Shown here piece after piece: positions 23,531 to 34,083 of a stretch of 64,000 nucleotides of DNA (position 1 is its first letter; the number at the start of each line of letters is the position of its first letter). A program made the translations under genes and the position numbers. The stretch comes from Laburnicola sp. R22_1. Lineage: Eukaryota; Ascomycota; Dothideomycetes; Pleosporales; Didymosphaeriaceae. The stretch is taken from positions 1,240,001-1,304,000 of the forward strand of contig JACONQ010000011.1 in NCBI GenBank assembly GCA_014281115.1, given 5' to 3'. The notes beneath the pieces were generated by a model. It was not told the DNA's origin. It was given only the letters and a program-made list of their open reading frames with translations, and did no database searches.

Positions 23531-24816
23531 TTACTTCTTCCTCCCAGCTTCAGTGTGGTCCCAGACGGCAAGGCGTCGCCCTATACTCCCAAAGCACACG
23601 CAGCTGCAGAAAAGCACACTGCCCACCCACGTCACCACAGCCAGCGTATCGTAGCTGAGAAGCCCTGCAAACATTTGTTGCTGGTCTTGTAGTTCCGCGG
23701 TCGACGGTAGGTGCGTGCCGTTCGTGGTTGCTGGTAGCGAAGGCGAGGGAAGCACATCGGGGTTGGATAGGAAGATGAAGGATGTCAAAACGGATGTGAC
23801 GATGAGGGAGAACGAGAGCCCGGGTTTGCTGCGGTCTAGGATGTACCAGAGAGCGGGGTTAACGAGAGCCAGCGTGAGCGTGAGCTGGAGAGTGGATTGC
23901 CAGGGGAGACGACGCTGCCGTCTGTTAGCTCGACACTGGGGATAGGAATGAATGAATGACGTACAATGGCGAATGCTATTCCTACAAACGCGCCAACGCT
24001 CCGCACTATGTCGTTCCAGTGCTCACTGAAACTCGTCTCTGGCGCACTTTCCTCCTTCTGACTCTGCGCACTCTCCCCGCCCCACGCAAGTTCTACGTAC
24101 GGCAGGCAACTGCCCAGAACGAGACCTGCGAGCCCCCAGCTCGCGAGATATGTCCAGCCTTCGTGGTCCACGCCTTCTAGCCTCACGTCCTTCAACTCCC
24201 TAGTGTCATGCAAATGGCTGACAATGACACCGTATACGACACCAAATATGAATAACGCGGCCAGCTTCCCTGAGGACACAGTATATTTCCAGATGCCTGT
24301 CCTCTGTCGTTTATGGGGTTGTCTCACGGTCGGTGAGTGGGACGCGCGGCCACGCACCGTTTCTGTCCTGGCCATCATGGGACTATCGAAACCCTTCTCC
24401 CACCTGTTTGTATCTGAGTATTTTCTCCGTGGTGTCTCGGCGCTAACCCCCAATAGCGTCTCCGGGACACTATTCTCCACCGACGTACTGCCTTCGTCTT
24501 CGAAAATTCCGAACAAGGTGCTCTTCGTCAAATTCAAGAGACTTTTGTTCCGCTGCGGTTGCCCTCCTTCAGTGGCTGCGTCCTCGGAGGGAACGCCGTT
24601 GCGCGCATTGTACGTCTGCACCAGGCGCGCGTTCAGCTGTGCGAGGAAATCGGCAGGGCGGTTCTGCGTCTCGGCGATGCCGGGTGGTGTCGAGGGTAGG
24701 TATGCGTGGGAGGGCGAGTGAGAGGTGTCACTTTGGGTCGAGAAGGCGCGGCGGGGTATGGGACGATGGATGTGCGGCTGCTGTGTCGAGCTTGTGAAGG
24801 AAGGATCTTCGGCCAT
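23531..24816 (-). CDS. INSIG-domain protein (sterol regulation, ER membrane)
   Basis: Exons 24816-23965 and 23914-23531 flank a 50-nt intron (GTACGT donor, GGCAG acceptor) and encode 411 residues. The start at 24816 opens M-A-E-D-P-S-F; the frame is open further upstream, but that extension is non-conserved in character. The junction gives 'VGIAFAIRRLPWQSTLQ', a strong INSIG family signature. Residues 1-175 are a polar, Ser/Thr/Pro-rich cytosolic region with 'LLNLTKSTLFGIF'. Hydrophobic segments follow, beginning with 'LAALFIFGVVYGVIVSHLHD' and ending near 'VVTWVGSVLFCSCVCFG'. INSIG proteins reside in the ER membrane and restrain sterol synthesis through HMG-CoA reductase and SREBP/SCAP-type partners; the fungal versions include Nsg1. 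It is divergent from the AAA ATPase gene, with 1.06 kb between the starts. Confidence 0.92.
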
Positions 24817-25874
24817 GCTCACTTCTGCTGGTCCCGTCTTCCACGCTCGCGGGCGATGCGATGCGATGCGTATACCCAATGGCAATCTTGGACGATGAAG
24901 ACGCTCGCGGTTTAAGAAATAAGAGAGGACGAGAGCGGTGCACTCCTGCCCCCGCTGTTCATGTGCAGAATCGCGAGTGAAGCGGACGGCGGTCACCAGA
25001 TGATCTTTCCAGGGTCAGCGACACGTGAACGGCCAGATTCCTTACAACCTCGGACCTTGACGCGCTTGGCGTTTTCACCGGCAGCTAGGCAGTGTGAGCA
25101 GTGAGCTGGAAAGACGAGAGATGAAAGCGTTGGGTCATGGCGAGAGCACAGTATAAGACAGATGGGCCAAGCCAAACACACACCGTTGGGACTCTATTCA
25201 CGTAGGGCTGGCGGAATCCAATTGCATGTGAAAGTCTGAGCTTCCCCTGTCGGAACGGCGCGGGTTGTCGTTAGTCAGGCCGGATCTGCTGCACACCCCG
25301 CGCACGAAAGCGCCACCAGAACGGAGGCACGCTGGATCGCAATTAATAATGGCCGGCTCCTATCGATGCTCTTGGCCCATGGTCGGCTGCATGAGCGGTG
25401 CAGAAGCCAGGTCTCGTGAGCGGCACAACACCTAGGTGCCTAGGTACCTACACAGTATGCACGACGATTGGGAAGGTACGACGCCTCCCATATTGCTTTC
25501 TCCGCATCAGCTCCCGGTCGTCCAACATGGAAATGCTTGGCCCACTTCCCCCCGATCCGCATGACGCGCCGTTCCGTTGACTCATGTGCTTGTAGTGGCT
25601 ATTCGTCCGGTTGCTGTTGCGCTCTCGCTTGTCTACTGCTTATCCGCTTAGCCAACTTCGAGGCCTCCCCCTTTCGTTGGAGAGTGAAACAATAGACGTC
25701 ATCGTCGCATCTTGAGTCCGGGGCGATGCTTCCTCAATCCTTCAAGCCAATCATAGTCTTAAAGCATCGACACGAAACCTCCCGGCTAGCATAGCTCGAG
25801 ATCGTTGCCTAACTGTCCGAACGTCCCTTCTTCTTATCTGTTCAGACACAAATCGCTACCCTTCACGTCCCAAC
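24817..25874. other. Divergent intergenic region (INSIG / AAA ATPase)
   Basis: This is probably a bidirectional promoter region, because the two flanking genes start at its ends. A palindrome-like string, ACCTAGGTGCCTAGGTACC, lies at about 25430-25448. C/T-rich tracts precede the AAA gene start (about 25800-25870). No coding exon was recognised. Confidence 0.5.
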
Positions 25875-27724
25875 ATGGCTTCAGCGGACGAATTCACTTT
25901 CATCGAGCGTGATGGCCCTCACAGTCCTCCACAGCTCTTTCCGGCCTTCCAGGAAATGACCGCGGGCAAGGCGACTGATCTCCATCTCCAGATCGTGACG
26001 GCCTTGCGAGCGAAACACCCAGAGCTGACCATTACAGCTGTGCCTGGGTCAAATGTCAATCTTCTGGAGTTTGCCGCTGCAGGCTTCGCTCAGGCGGTGT
26101 TGGACGAAGACACTGAACCTGTTATAAGATGGCGAGGCTTTCTAGGCCCGTCTCATAGGGTGTGCAAATCCATAATACCACTTTCATTACCGCCTTTTGC
26201 TGTGCGCACTCATCATGTTATGTCGAAGATTGGGGGCGTCAGAAGTATACCAGATGAACGTACACTGACCCTTGTTCTACTTGCATAGGGCGGCTCTGGA
26301 CATCTTGCCGACAGTATCTTCTTCGCTCGATACATGTATACCTGGAACAACGAGAATTTCATCTTCTATAGCGTCGTTATAGGCATGAGTTCTATCCAAT
26401 ACATCCTCAAGGAACCGACCGGCAGCGAGACGGCAATGTCACACTCATCCATTGTCGATCAGCTTCTGGCAACGATAGGTGCTTGGCTCATCAAAGAAGA
26501 GCCTGCAGTTTACGTGTACGACGGAGGCTGGTTCCGCAACACCAAGCTCTGGGAAGAGATCCAAAAGGCGAAGTGGGAGGATGTGATTCTCGACCCTAAG
26601 ATGAAGAAGGCTTTGACCGAAGTTGCCAACAAGTTCTTTGACAACGAGGACATCTATCGCGAGTATGGTGTGCCATGGAAGCGAGGTCTAATCTTTCATG
26701 GTCCTGTGGGTATGTCGCAGTCTTACTTGTAGCGCCCCAGTGGTGTTGCAACACGCAGTGGCTAATTTCAAACAGGAAATGGCAAGACCATCTCCTTGAA
26801 AGCGCTGATGCACACCCTTCAGGAACGCAAACAACCAGTGGTCACTCTCTACGTAAAGAGTGCACCGTATTCTTACAACATACGGTCCGTCTTTCAAATG
26901 GCTCGTGCCATGACGCCCTGCCTATTGGTTCTGGAGGATATCGACACCATCGTCACGAAAAACACTCGGAGCTACTTCTTTAACGAGGTTGACGGACTAG
27001 AGAACAATGACGGTATACTCATGATTGCTACAACGAATCATCTCGATGAGCTGGATCCAGGACTCTCTAAGCGTCCGTCACGATTCGATCGAAAGTACCT
27101 GTTTCCTTTGCCTAACAAGGGCGAGCGCGCTCAGTACGGTAAGCGTGAATGTGCAACCCACACGAGAGAATAAGGCTGATAAACGTAGCGCAATACTGGA
27201 GGAACAAGTTGAAGAACAAGAAGAGCATCGACTTCCCAAGCAAGCTGTGTGATGCGATGGCCGAGATCACCGAGGACTTCTCGTTCGCATACCTCAAAGA
27301 GGCCTTCGTAGCCACTCTCCTTGAGTTGGCTAGGAACCACGACGATGACGACGATGAAGAGACCACTGGTACTGATTCAGATGGCGACGATGATCCGCTC
27401 GAGAAATACGAGTTCTGGCGGGCCTTTAAAGCGCAGGTCAAGGTTTTGCGTAGCGAGATGGGCGATGACGGTGGGGCTTCCGATAGCGCAGGAGAAACCC
27501 ATGGTGCTTATGAGGGAATTTCCGCTCCTGGACACGAGGAGATGACACGGCTACTCGAAAATATGAGGCTGCAGGGCGGTTCGCAAGTCAAGGCAGCCTC
27601 GCCGCAGGGCGCGGATATGGAGCAGAGCGGTCCGTCGGCACTGAGCCCTATTCATTCTTTTGCCCCGCCGGCGCGCAACAAGAAGACGAGACTAAATGCG
27701 GGCGTGTGGGAGTGGGGCTTGTAG
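25875..27724 (+). CDS. AAA ATPase (BCS1-like AAA module)
   Basis: Four exons (25875-26159, 26289-26709, 26776-27138, 27189-27724) encode 534 residues, all with GT-AG boundaries in phase. The N-terminal 95 residues carry no domain I know. A pre-AAA region with a 'VYDGGWFRNTKLWEEIQKA' segment leads to the AAA core: Walker A G233-P-V-G-N-G-K239-T, restored by splicing intron 2; Walker B 'LLVLEDID' near residue 288; and a sensor/second-region-of-homology stretch 'ILMIATTNHLDELD' with 'RPSRFDRKY'. The C-terminal 150 residues are acidic (a run of Asp/Glu) and variable. The core resembles the Bcs1/AAA subgroup, but no N-terminal membrane helix typical of mitochondrial Bcs1 is visible. It probably forms an ATP-driven remodelling ring; the client is unknown. 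Confidence 0.88.
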
Positions 27725-28706
27725 GTTTGTACGGGTGTCGTTCATACATCCGAGGCGGGTATACGCGGTTCAGGAGGTAGCACGTGTGATGAGCTGGCTC
27801 ATCGGCGGTGACTCTAGTGAGTAAAGGTCACCCAGTAGGTACATGACCAAGCGGAATCAACATGCCTTTCCTTCTCTTCCAACAGCCATTATGTGAGCAG
27901 CAGTATGATGCGAAGGTCAAGGTTCGGTAGCAGCGTGGAGGGTGGGCCACGCATGGGCCACGCGGAAGGAGCGTCGGGGTCGTCCATCACCTTCCAGAAG
28001 CCTGCCCTATGCGGACCAGATCCCACCCAGCACGCTTTACACTCTCCTTTACACTCTCCTTGCTGGCAGCAAATACCGGCGACGCACCGCTGCTCCGCTG
28101 CTTTGCATTCGTCCGATGATTTTGACAGCTCATCCACTAAGCGACCGGTGAACCGTTTTAGACTAACACGAGGCCTCTGCTACTCGTGCAGGGCAATCTC
28201 ACAACCTGCCCTCGCCCGTATCGCGCGCACAGCCTGGCAGTTTACTTGATTGTATTCAGTCATCTCTACAAGCGGGTAGGGAACTTGATAAGCCCGCCAC
28301 GGCCGACTGGAGCGACGGCATCCTGAGCATCGCGGTAAGGCATCCACCCACCATAGGTACGTTTCTTCAGCCGCAGATATCCTGCAAACGCCGGCAGAGA
28401 GCTTCGCGGTAAGGCACGAGTATATGTTCTGACATTCTCAGCCGTAACGCTTGCCATCGTTTTCCTACCTTCGAGCCTTGTCCTTTCAGTTGCCAGAGGC
28501 TATTTGGTTCCCTTTGCTACAGCTGTCATTGCTTTCTTCTTTATGACAGCACACGAGGTGGTGGGCTTCCATCATCCCTCCCAGCAGCCTGGTCAACAGT
28601 CGGTTCAACACGCGACGTACCACAGAAAGTCCTAGAGCCGCCTCGCCTATCTTCGCAGCAAGCGCTGCCCTCTGTCCATCCATCCAATTGACCCCTCGAG
28701 CGGTCA
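27725..28706. other. Intergenic, no gene recognised
   Basis: This lies between two rightward genes. A 12-base unit, TTTACACTCTCC, occurs twice in tandem at about 28036-28060. No accepted coding exon. The last part is the promoter side of the Zn-cluster gene. Confidence 0.5.
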
Positions 28707-31226
28707 ATGTCTCCGATAGGCGCCGCACGGGCGGAGGCAAGCTCCAATATGGCTCCCGGTTCGACGACCTCATCTACCCTCACCCAAGCGCTCTCATTGG
28801 AAGAGGGCTGGCAGGAACTTATTGACTGGGACGGCGAATTATACGACCCGCTGTTCCAGAGCGACATCAGCAACGCAGCCACGTTGACAAATAACGCATG
28901 CAATGACTTTCTCACACCAAACCACCATGTTCCTGACAGTGTGGCCTCGGATCAGTCCTATGTGCCTTCGACTGCAACATCCGTCTTCGAAGAACCATCC
29001 CCGTCCGACTATGCCGTGTCAGGAACCCCGTCCATCGCTGAAGGATACTCTTCGTTTGACCAAGATTTCTCCTGGGAGAGTGGCTCTCCATCATATACAA
29101 CATCAGCTACTTCACCGCTGGCAGCACGAAACGGAGTACCGCATCGGGGCTCTTTCGAGGCTTACGAAGATCCCAATTCCCCGCTGCGGATGTCTACGAC
29201 TTCACCGTTCTCCGATGCTCGAAGTCACGGTTCATCAAGCTCTCATCAAACGGCGTCGGCAGCTGGCATCTTCAATCCTTACCTTGCCGGATCACCCCAT
29301 GCCTTCAGTGGCCGGGACGTATACGCCTCGCAAGCTTTGCAAAATGTTGGCACATGGGTGGAGCCAGCAGCGGATTTGATCTCTCAGGTTCATCAGGACA
29401 ACGGCGCCGGAGCCCTGCCAATTCCTATCCCTCAAAGCGGGCTACAGAGGCCCAGCAATACGTTCTCGCCACGTCCATGGACGGAGCACCAACCCTACCA
29501 ATGTGATTTCGGCCATGCACGAGCCATCACGATCCCTCAACCACACCCTCGCAATGCTGACGCTGGACGTCAGCATTGCGATTCCAGATTACCCTCGGAG
29601 CAACATTCACTAATGATCCCATTTCAGCAAGGGTCCCGGCGAGCACCGCCTCTTTTGTCCGTGTCCCCTGAGCAGAGTCGTTTGCCTCGTAGTGCCCCCC
29701 AGCCGCGAGGTTTATCCAACCCACGACGGAACCGGATAAGCAGACTTACAACACCATCATCCACATCAACCAATTTCGGTTGGGTCTCATATCAGCCGAA
29801 CACGCAGAATAAGTTGGTGCCCTTTGGAACAGAAGGGTGCCACGGCCGACGACAAAGAGGGCGTGTTGGAGCTCTGACCGCTCAGCAGCGTAGTCACGCG
29901 GCGCTCATGAGACTTGTTGGGTCTTGTTCCAACTGTAAGAAACGCAAAGAAAGGTGCGATGCTGGAATACCTTGCAAGTCCTGTCTTGATCACTACAAAG
30001 GCGACCTCGTCTATCACCCCTGTCGCAACCGCCTATTGTCCGATCTGGCTGGAGTTTTCCTTGCGGAGCGTTTTGGTTGGCATCCTACTGCCAGGGCAAT
30101 TAAGACCTGCGTTGGCAACTACCAAGTGTGTTCTGGTTACCATTACACCATTCCCATTACGTTCGGTTTCGGAAACGCGCTTCATGTTCCGGTATATACA
30201 ATCCAGTTTGGGGATGCTAATGCCGTCCGATATCACGAGCACGTCGTATATTCTTGGCCTCCAAACGATTCGTCGAGCGAGAAACATACTCATGCCGTTC
30301 TTCCCGCGATTGTGACTCCGGAAGCCATGTCCAGCCTTCAGGAGACATTGGACAACCACCTGTCTGTTCTGGTCGACCGACACTTCAACTCGTTTCCACT
30401 CTTCTGTTCGCCACTTCGTGTCTTGCGCCACATTTACGTCTTCCGGCGTTCTCTTTCAAATACGACCTCTTACGCTCGACTGCTACATCAAGCTTTGAAA
30501 TTGCTCGTCTTGGTCCATGTTGGCGGCGATGTTGCGCTCCCTCCGCCATCTAGTGATCCGGTTCTCGAGCAACTAGTCCGCACAACAACGTCACTTCCCG
30601 AAGGAGTCAGGCCAACGCCATGCTTTATCCGTTCACAATTCGGTATAGTCATGCCTTCATTGGCACTCAAGCTCATGCGAGAGATACTTGTATCTTTAGA
30701 GCAACTCTTCTTGAACCGCGAATGCCACGAATGGCCCGTTGCACTCGCCACCCTCATCGTTCTTCTCATGATCGTCGAAAGCATCCAATACCATGCGACA
30801 AAAGTCCCCTATCACCACTCGCACGATGCACCCATGGCGCGGTCCCGCTCCAAGCAAGAGCATGATATCAGAGGTGACGATGAGGGTGTGAGGTCCCTGT
30901 TGGCCTTCTACTCCACTTGCTTCCCAGGATGCCATGCAAGGCTCGACCCCGACTATCAAGGCCACGCGAATGTGGGCTCGCGATCGACAACAGCCCACAG
31001 TCTCCAAACGACACCCGAGGAGAGATTTATCGGTAGTATTCGCGAGGCTATCAAAAATGCGACGCCGGCGTACCTTGAAAAAAGGGCGACGGCCGAAAGG
31101 GTCGGAGATGACATGGGCTACTTCTTCGACCGGCTTGCTGCAAGGCTGCTTGTGCTGAAAGCACATGATATTTCGGCTTCAGAATCGCTGCATGAGGCTA
31201 CTCAGCTTCATCGTTCTCCTTTATGA
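28707..31226 (+). CDS. Large regulator-like protein with a Zn2Cys6-like cluster
   Basis: An uninterrupted frame encodes 839 residues; a second ATG at 28749 is an alternative start. Residues 1-400 are Ser/Pro/Gln-rich and probably disordered, as in transcription activators. A basic cysteine cluster follows: Cys407-x2-Cys410-x6-Cys417-x5-Cys423-x2-Cys426-x12-Cys439, preceded by the basic run K-K-R-K-E-R. The first five spacings fit a fungal Zn(II)2Cys6 cluster. The last (12) is longer than the usual 6-9, so the fold is probable rather than certain. Residues 440-830 form a mainly helical region with hydrophobic stretches ('VALATLIVLLMIVESI') that could be a regulatory domain. I expect a nuclear DNA-binding regulator; target genes are unknown, and no linked pathway is evident next to it. 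Confidence 0.82.
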   Translation: MSPIGAARAEASSNMAPGSTTSSTLTQALSLEEGWQELIDWDGELYDPLFQSDISNAATLTNNACNDFLTPNHHVPDSVASDQSYVPSTATSVFEEPSPSDYAVSGTPSIAEGYSSFDQDFSWESGSPSYTTSATSPLAARNGVPHRGSFEAYEDPNSPLRMSTTSPFSDARSHGSSSSHQTASAAGIFNPYLAGSPHAFSGRDVYASQALQNVGTWVEPAADLISQVHQDNGAGALPIPIPQSGLQRPSNTFSPRPWTEHQPYQCDFGHARAITIPQPHPRNADAGRQHCDSRLPSEQHSLMIPFQQGSRRAPPLLSVSPEQSRLPRSAPQPRGLSNPRRNRISRLTTPSSTSTNFGWVSYQPNTQNKLVPFGTEGCHGRRQRGRVGALTAQQRSHAALMRLVGSCSNCKKRKERCDAGIPCKSCLDHYKGDLVYHPCRNRLLSDLAGVFLAERFGWHPTARAIKTCVGNYQVCSGYHYTIPITFGFGNALHVPVYTIQFGDANAVRYHEHVVYSWPPNDSSSEKHTHAVLPAIVTPEAMSSLQETLDNHLSVLVDRHFNSFPLFCSPLRVLRHIYVFRRSLSNTTSYARLLHQALKLLVLVHVGGDVALPPPSSDPVLEQLVRTTTSLPEGVRPTPCFIRSQFGIVMPSLALKLMREILVSLEQLFLNRECHEWPVALATLIVLLMIVESIQYHATKVPYHHSHDAPMARSRSKQEHDIRGDDEGVRSLLAFYSTCFPGCHARLDPDYQGHANVGSRSTTAHSLQTTPEERFIGSIREAIKNATPAYLEKRATAERVGDDMGYFFDRLAARLLVLKAHDISASESLHEATQLHRSPL

Positions 31227-32073
31227 CCTCAACTCTTCACGCTCATATTCACGACCAATAGTTTCCCTGTTCCCTATTCTCGCAATCTTTATGGATTTTT
31301 GATGCGGCGTTCTCGGTACGGTTACGATTTTCAGATGTCTGACGAGGTATTAACGAAAGATACGACGGCCATGAACAAAACGGAACGAAACAAAACGAAG
31401 CGACTGGGTCTTCTCCGCATTCATTTTTTTGTACATCAGCGTTGTACAGTACTTTTACCTTTGTTATGAATATCCCGGAGGCATGGTTATCGTTGGTGGT
31501 CAACTTTGTTTGACCTCTACTCTTTCTTTTGTGTCTTCGAGATACCTTTCGTTGCTCTGAGTGGACCGCCTTCAGGCATGCTGTTTGTTGTTCGCGGAGG
31601 TAGACTTGGCGTTAGCGGATGTTGGATTGGATTGAATTGGCATATCTTTGCAGGGTGCTTGTACGAGAGATGATTGATGAGTTCCAAGGCACATGTATAT
31701 ATCATTTGTCTTACATGGCATGTTGCCCCCTCGTCTATAGCGAGTTATGCACTCCGTTCCGCATACCTCCTCTCTTACTCATTCATTGCACCGAGTAATT
31801 TTTGTCGTGCCATTCATCCACCCACCCGTTCATCCATTTATCTATCCACACGCATACATCCCAGCCTAGATCTAGCCGCTCCAATGCATCCCAAAGCCCA
31901 TCGCCATACCTACCCCCCTCCACACAATGCAATGCAAAGCAAAGCACCCAAAAATGTCAACACCTCCCATGCAACGCTAAATGACAAAAGAAAACACAAG
32001 GGAGGAAAAGAAAAAGAGAAACCTGTAAACGCAAGTCCATGACGAAGAAGAAACTTGGAAAAAAAAAGAAGAA
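31227..32073. other. Convergent intergenic region, no gene recognised
   Basis: The 3' ends of the Zn-cluster gene and the PAQR gene face each other. CATTCATC-like and AATGCAAAGC-like short repeats occur at about 31800-31945. The final 100 bases are A/G-rich, matching a pyrimidine-rich 3' region of the leftward gene. Confidence 0.5.
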
Positions 32074-33618
32074 CTAAGCAGGCATGGTCGGACACACATC
32101 CAACGCCCTCTTCTCATGAGCCAGCGAAAACATCTCCTGCATGGCAAAATAATGCGCCACAATGCCACACAGCACGGCAACATGCCAGATATTATGCGAC
32201 GCGCCGAGATAGTCAAACCTGCCGGGTAACCAGCGCTCGGGCACGCGAGCGGCATACACGATAGCGCCGCCCAGATAGATGAGCATGCTCGGTATGGCGG
32301 GCATGTAGAAGCTCGCAGTATACTCGAGGCCATGGGAGGCGATGAGCTGGGCAAACGGCAAGAAGCACGTCATGGCGAGGAGGACGTAAAAGGAGACGCG
32401 GAGCCAGGCGAGGTCGTTGCGGTTGAAGGTGGGGTTCCAGGGGAGGTAGACGCCGCCGAGGGAGAGGAGGGCGGTAAGCGTCATGTAGGCGCAGCGGGAG
32501 GTGGGTTCGCAGTAGAAGGCGGTGTATTCGAAGGTGAGGATGGAGGCGCCGACGAGGAGGGAGATGCCCGTGTAGTCGATGCAGGCGTAGCGCTCGAGCA
32601 GCGTCTGGTGCGAGATGCCGTTCATGGTGTGCATGATGCACGAGCAGAGGAGGCATTTGCACGCGGCGAAGAAGAAGATGGCGGCGATGACGATGTCGGT
32701 CGTCGAAGAGGCGAGGAAATTGATGTGTTGCGGGTAGAAGTAGAAGGCGAAGCCGAGCATGACGACGAAGCCGAGGAGGTGCGTCCAGATGTTTGTCGAC
32801 TCGTTGTGGACGCTGGCTATGGAGCGGATGCACGCCCAATGGTCGTCGTAGAAGCGGTAGCCAGTGAGGATGTGCTCGTTGACCTGCCATGGTTCGGGGA
32901 GATCCTCGAAGTGGATGAGGCCGTTTTCTTTGGCGCGCGCAAGGGCTCGGTCTACGGCGAAGTCGATCTTGAGCTCGATGGACTGCCGGGCGCAGTGGGC
33001 TTTGTAGAGGCCGGCGTCGACGACGCCGCGGGCGCGCACGAGTTCCTGGTTCACGGTTTCGAGGCCGGCATCTCGGAGGGCGTAGGCGCGGGCTTCGAGG
33101 TCCGTCACCCAGTCTTCGATGAGCAGGATCCCCTCCACCACCTTCTCCGCCAACGTCTCTTTCGACCCCAGCGCATGCTGGTACCGGCCCTCGAGCGTCT
33201 CAACGAACACGGCCGCCTGTCTCCGGCCAGCCTCGATGGCGCCGTCGGATATCTTGGAGCATGATTCGCGGACGGCGAGGAGGGTCGAGTAGGCGTATTC
33301 GACGCCGGTGTCGAGCTTGAGCTGGCCGTACGAGTCTATCCGGTCCAGTCTGCAGTTGAGCTCGGCCAGGAAGCCACCAAGCAGGGCATGGAAGTTCTCC
33401 GAGTCGGCGCAGGGCGTGCCGCCGTGGATCAGAAACGACGAAGAGTGTCGTCGCGAAGGCTGATGAGGCCGCGGCGGGTGCAGGTCCCTCGCGGCAAAAG
33501 TCCCGTAGCCTCGGTTCGCGTGCGCGCGCTGCACAGGTGGTGGTGCGTCTTCTCCTGAGGCGGCGACCATGACCGACGAGCTGTGGGCGTTGGCGGTGCG
33601 GGCGCGCGAGCGGCCCAT
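32074..33618 (-). CDS. PAQR / haemolysin-III family membrane protein, Izh3-like
   Basis: One open exon encodes 514 residues from the ATG at 33618. The N-terminal 235 residues are soluble and helix-rich with an Arg/Ser-rich start. From residue about 240 ('EPWQVNEHILTGYR') the PAQR fold begins, with about seven hydrophobic helices. Metal-site residues of the family are visible: 'SVHNESTNIWTH' before helix 1, 'SCIMHTM' in the second-to-third helix region, and 'HNIWHVAVLCGIVAH' near the C-terminus. The long soluble N-terminal extension is a feature of yeast Izh3-type members rather than Izh1/2. These proteins sit in membranes and affect zinc, sterol and lipid homeostasis, and relatives act as receptors or ceramidase-like hydrolases. 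The family is firm; the subgroup is an inference from architecture. Confidence 0.9.
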   Translation of the reverse strand: MGRSRARTANAHSSSVMVAASGEDAPPPVQRAHANRGYGTFAARDLHPPRPHQPSRRHSSSFLIHGGTPCADSENFHALLGGFLAELNCRLDRIDSYGQLKLDTGVEYAYSTLLAVRESCSKISDGAIEAGRRQAAVFVETLEGRYQHALGSKETLAEKVVEGILLIEDWVTDLEARAYALRDAGLETVNQELVRARGVVDAGLYKAHCARQSIELKIDFAVDRALARAKENGLIHFEDLPEPWQVNEHILTGYRFYDDHWACIRSIASVHNESTNIWTHLLGFVVMLGFAFYFYPQHINFLASSTTDIVIAAIFFFAACKCLLCSCIMHTMNGISHQTLLERYACIDYTGISLLVGASILTFEYTAFYCEPTSRCAYMTLTALLSLGGVYLPWNPTFNRNDLAWLRVSFYVLLAMTCFLPFAQLIASHGLEYTASFYMPAIPSMLIYLGGAIVYAARVPERWLPGRFDYLGASHNIWHVAVLCGIVAHYFAMQEMFSLAHEKRALDVCPTMPA

Positions 33619-34083
33619 GGTATCCCTCGTGTATCTTTATCTATCGAGACACTCGCGAGGCTAGACCGGCGCCGTTGGGCTGACCATATAGTGCGACAGC
33701 TGCGTGGTTGCGAATGGACGTCGGTCGCGGTAGACGCGTGGGCAGCCGGATCCGGCGGATTGGCCGACGAGAGCGCAGCAGCACGGCGCTGTGGTATGCG
33801 CGTGAAGCAGCGGATGCAGACGTGACGGCCGGGAGGGGGCAATTGGGGCGTGAGACGGTGAAGAAGAGGGTCACGGCGACTGGTGAATGACGCCGTTTGG
33901 TCGACTTTGACTTTTCGCGCCACTTTCACTCCAACACCCGCTGGCGCCCGAGAGGCTCCTCCAATGTAGCCTACGGCCCAGGTGAATGCTTGGCCGCATG
34001 CCGCCTCAACCGGCGTCGTCGTTGGTCTGGAAACCTCGCACTCGCGCCACGCCCCCCCAGGCTTTTGCTGTGATTCCACGCTA
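33619..34083. other. Intergenic between PAQR gene and polyketide synthase remnant
   Basis: This is the promoter side of the leftward PAQR gene. No coding exon was recognised. Composition is still that of the genic compartment. Confidence 0.5.

Noticed and set aside
32332..33264. 310-codon plus-strand ORF opposite the PAQR gene
   Set aside because: It is the antisense shadow of a clear family member in GC-rich coding sequence; its Glu/Gly/Val bias is what such shadows produce.
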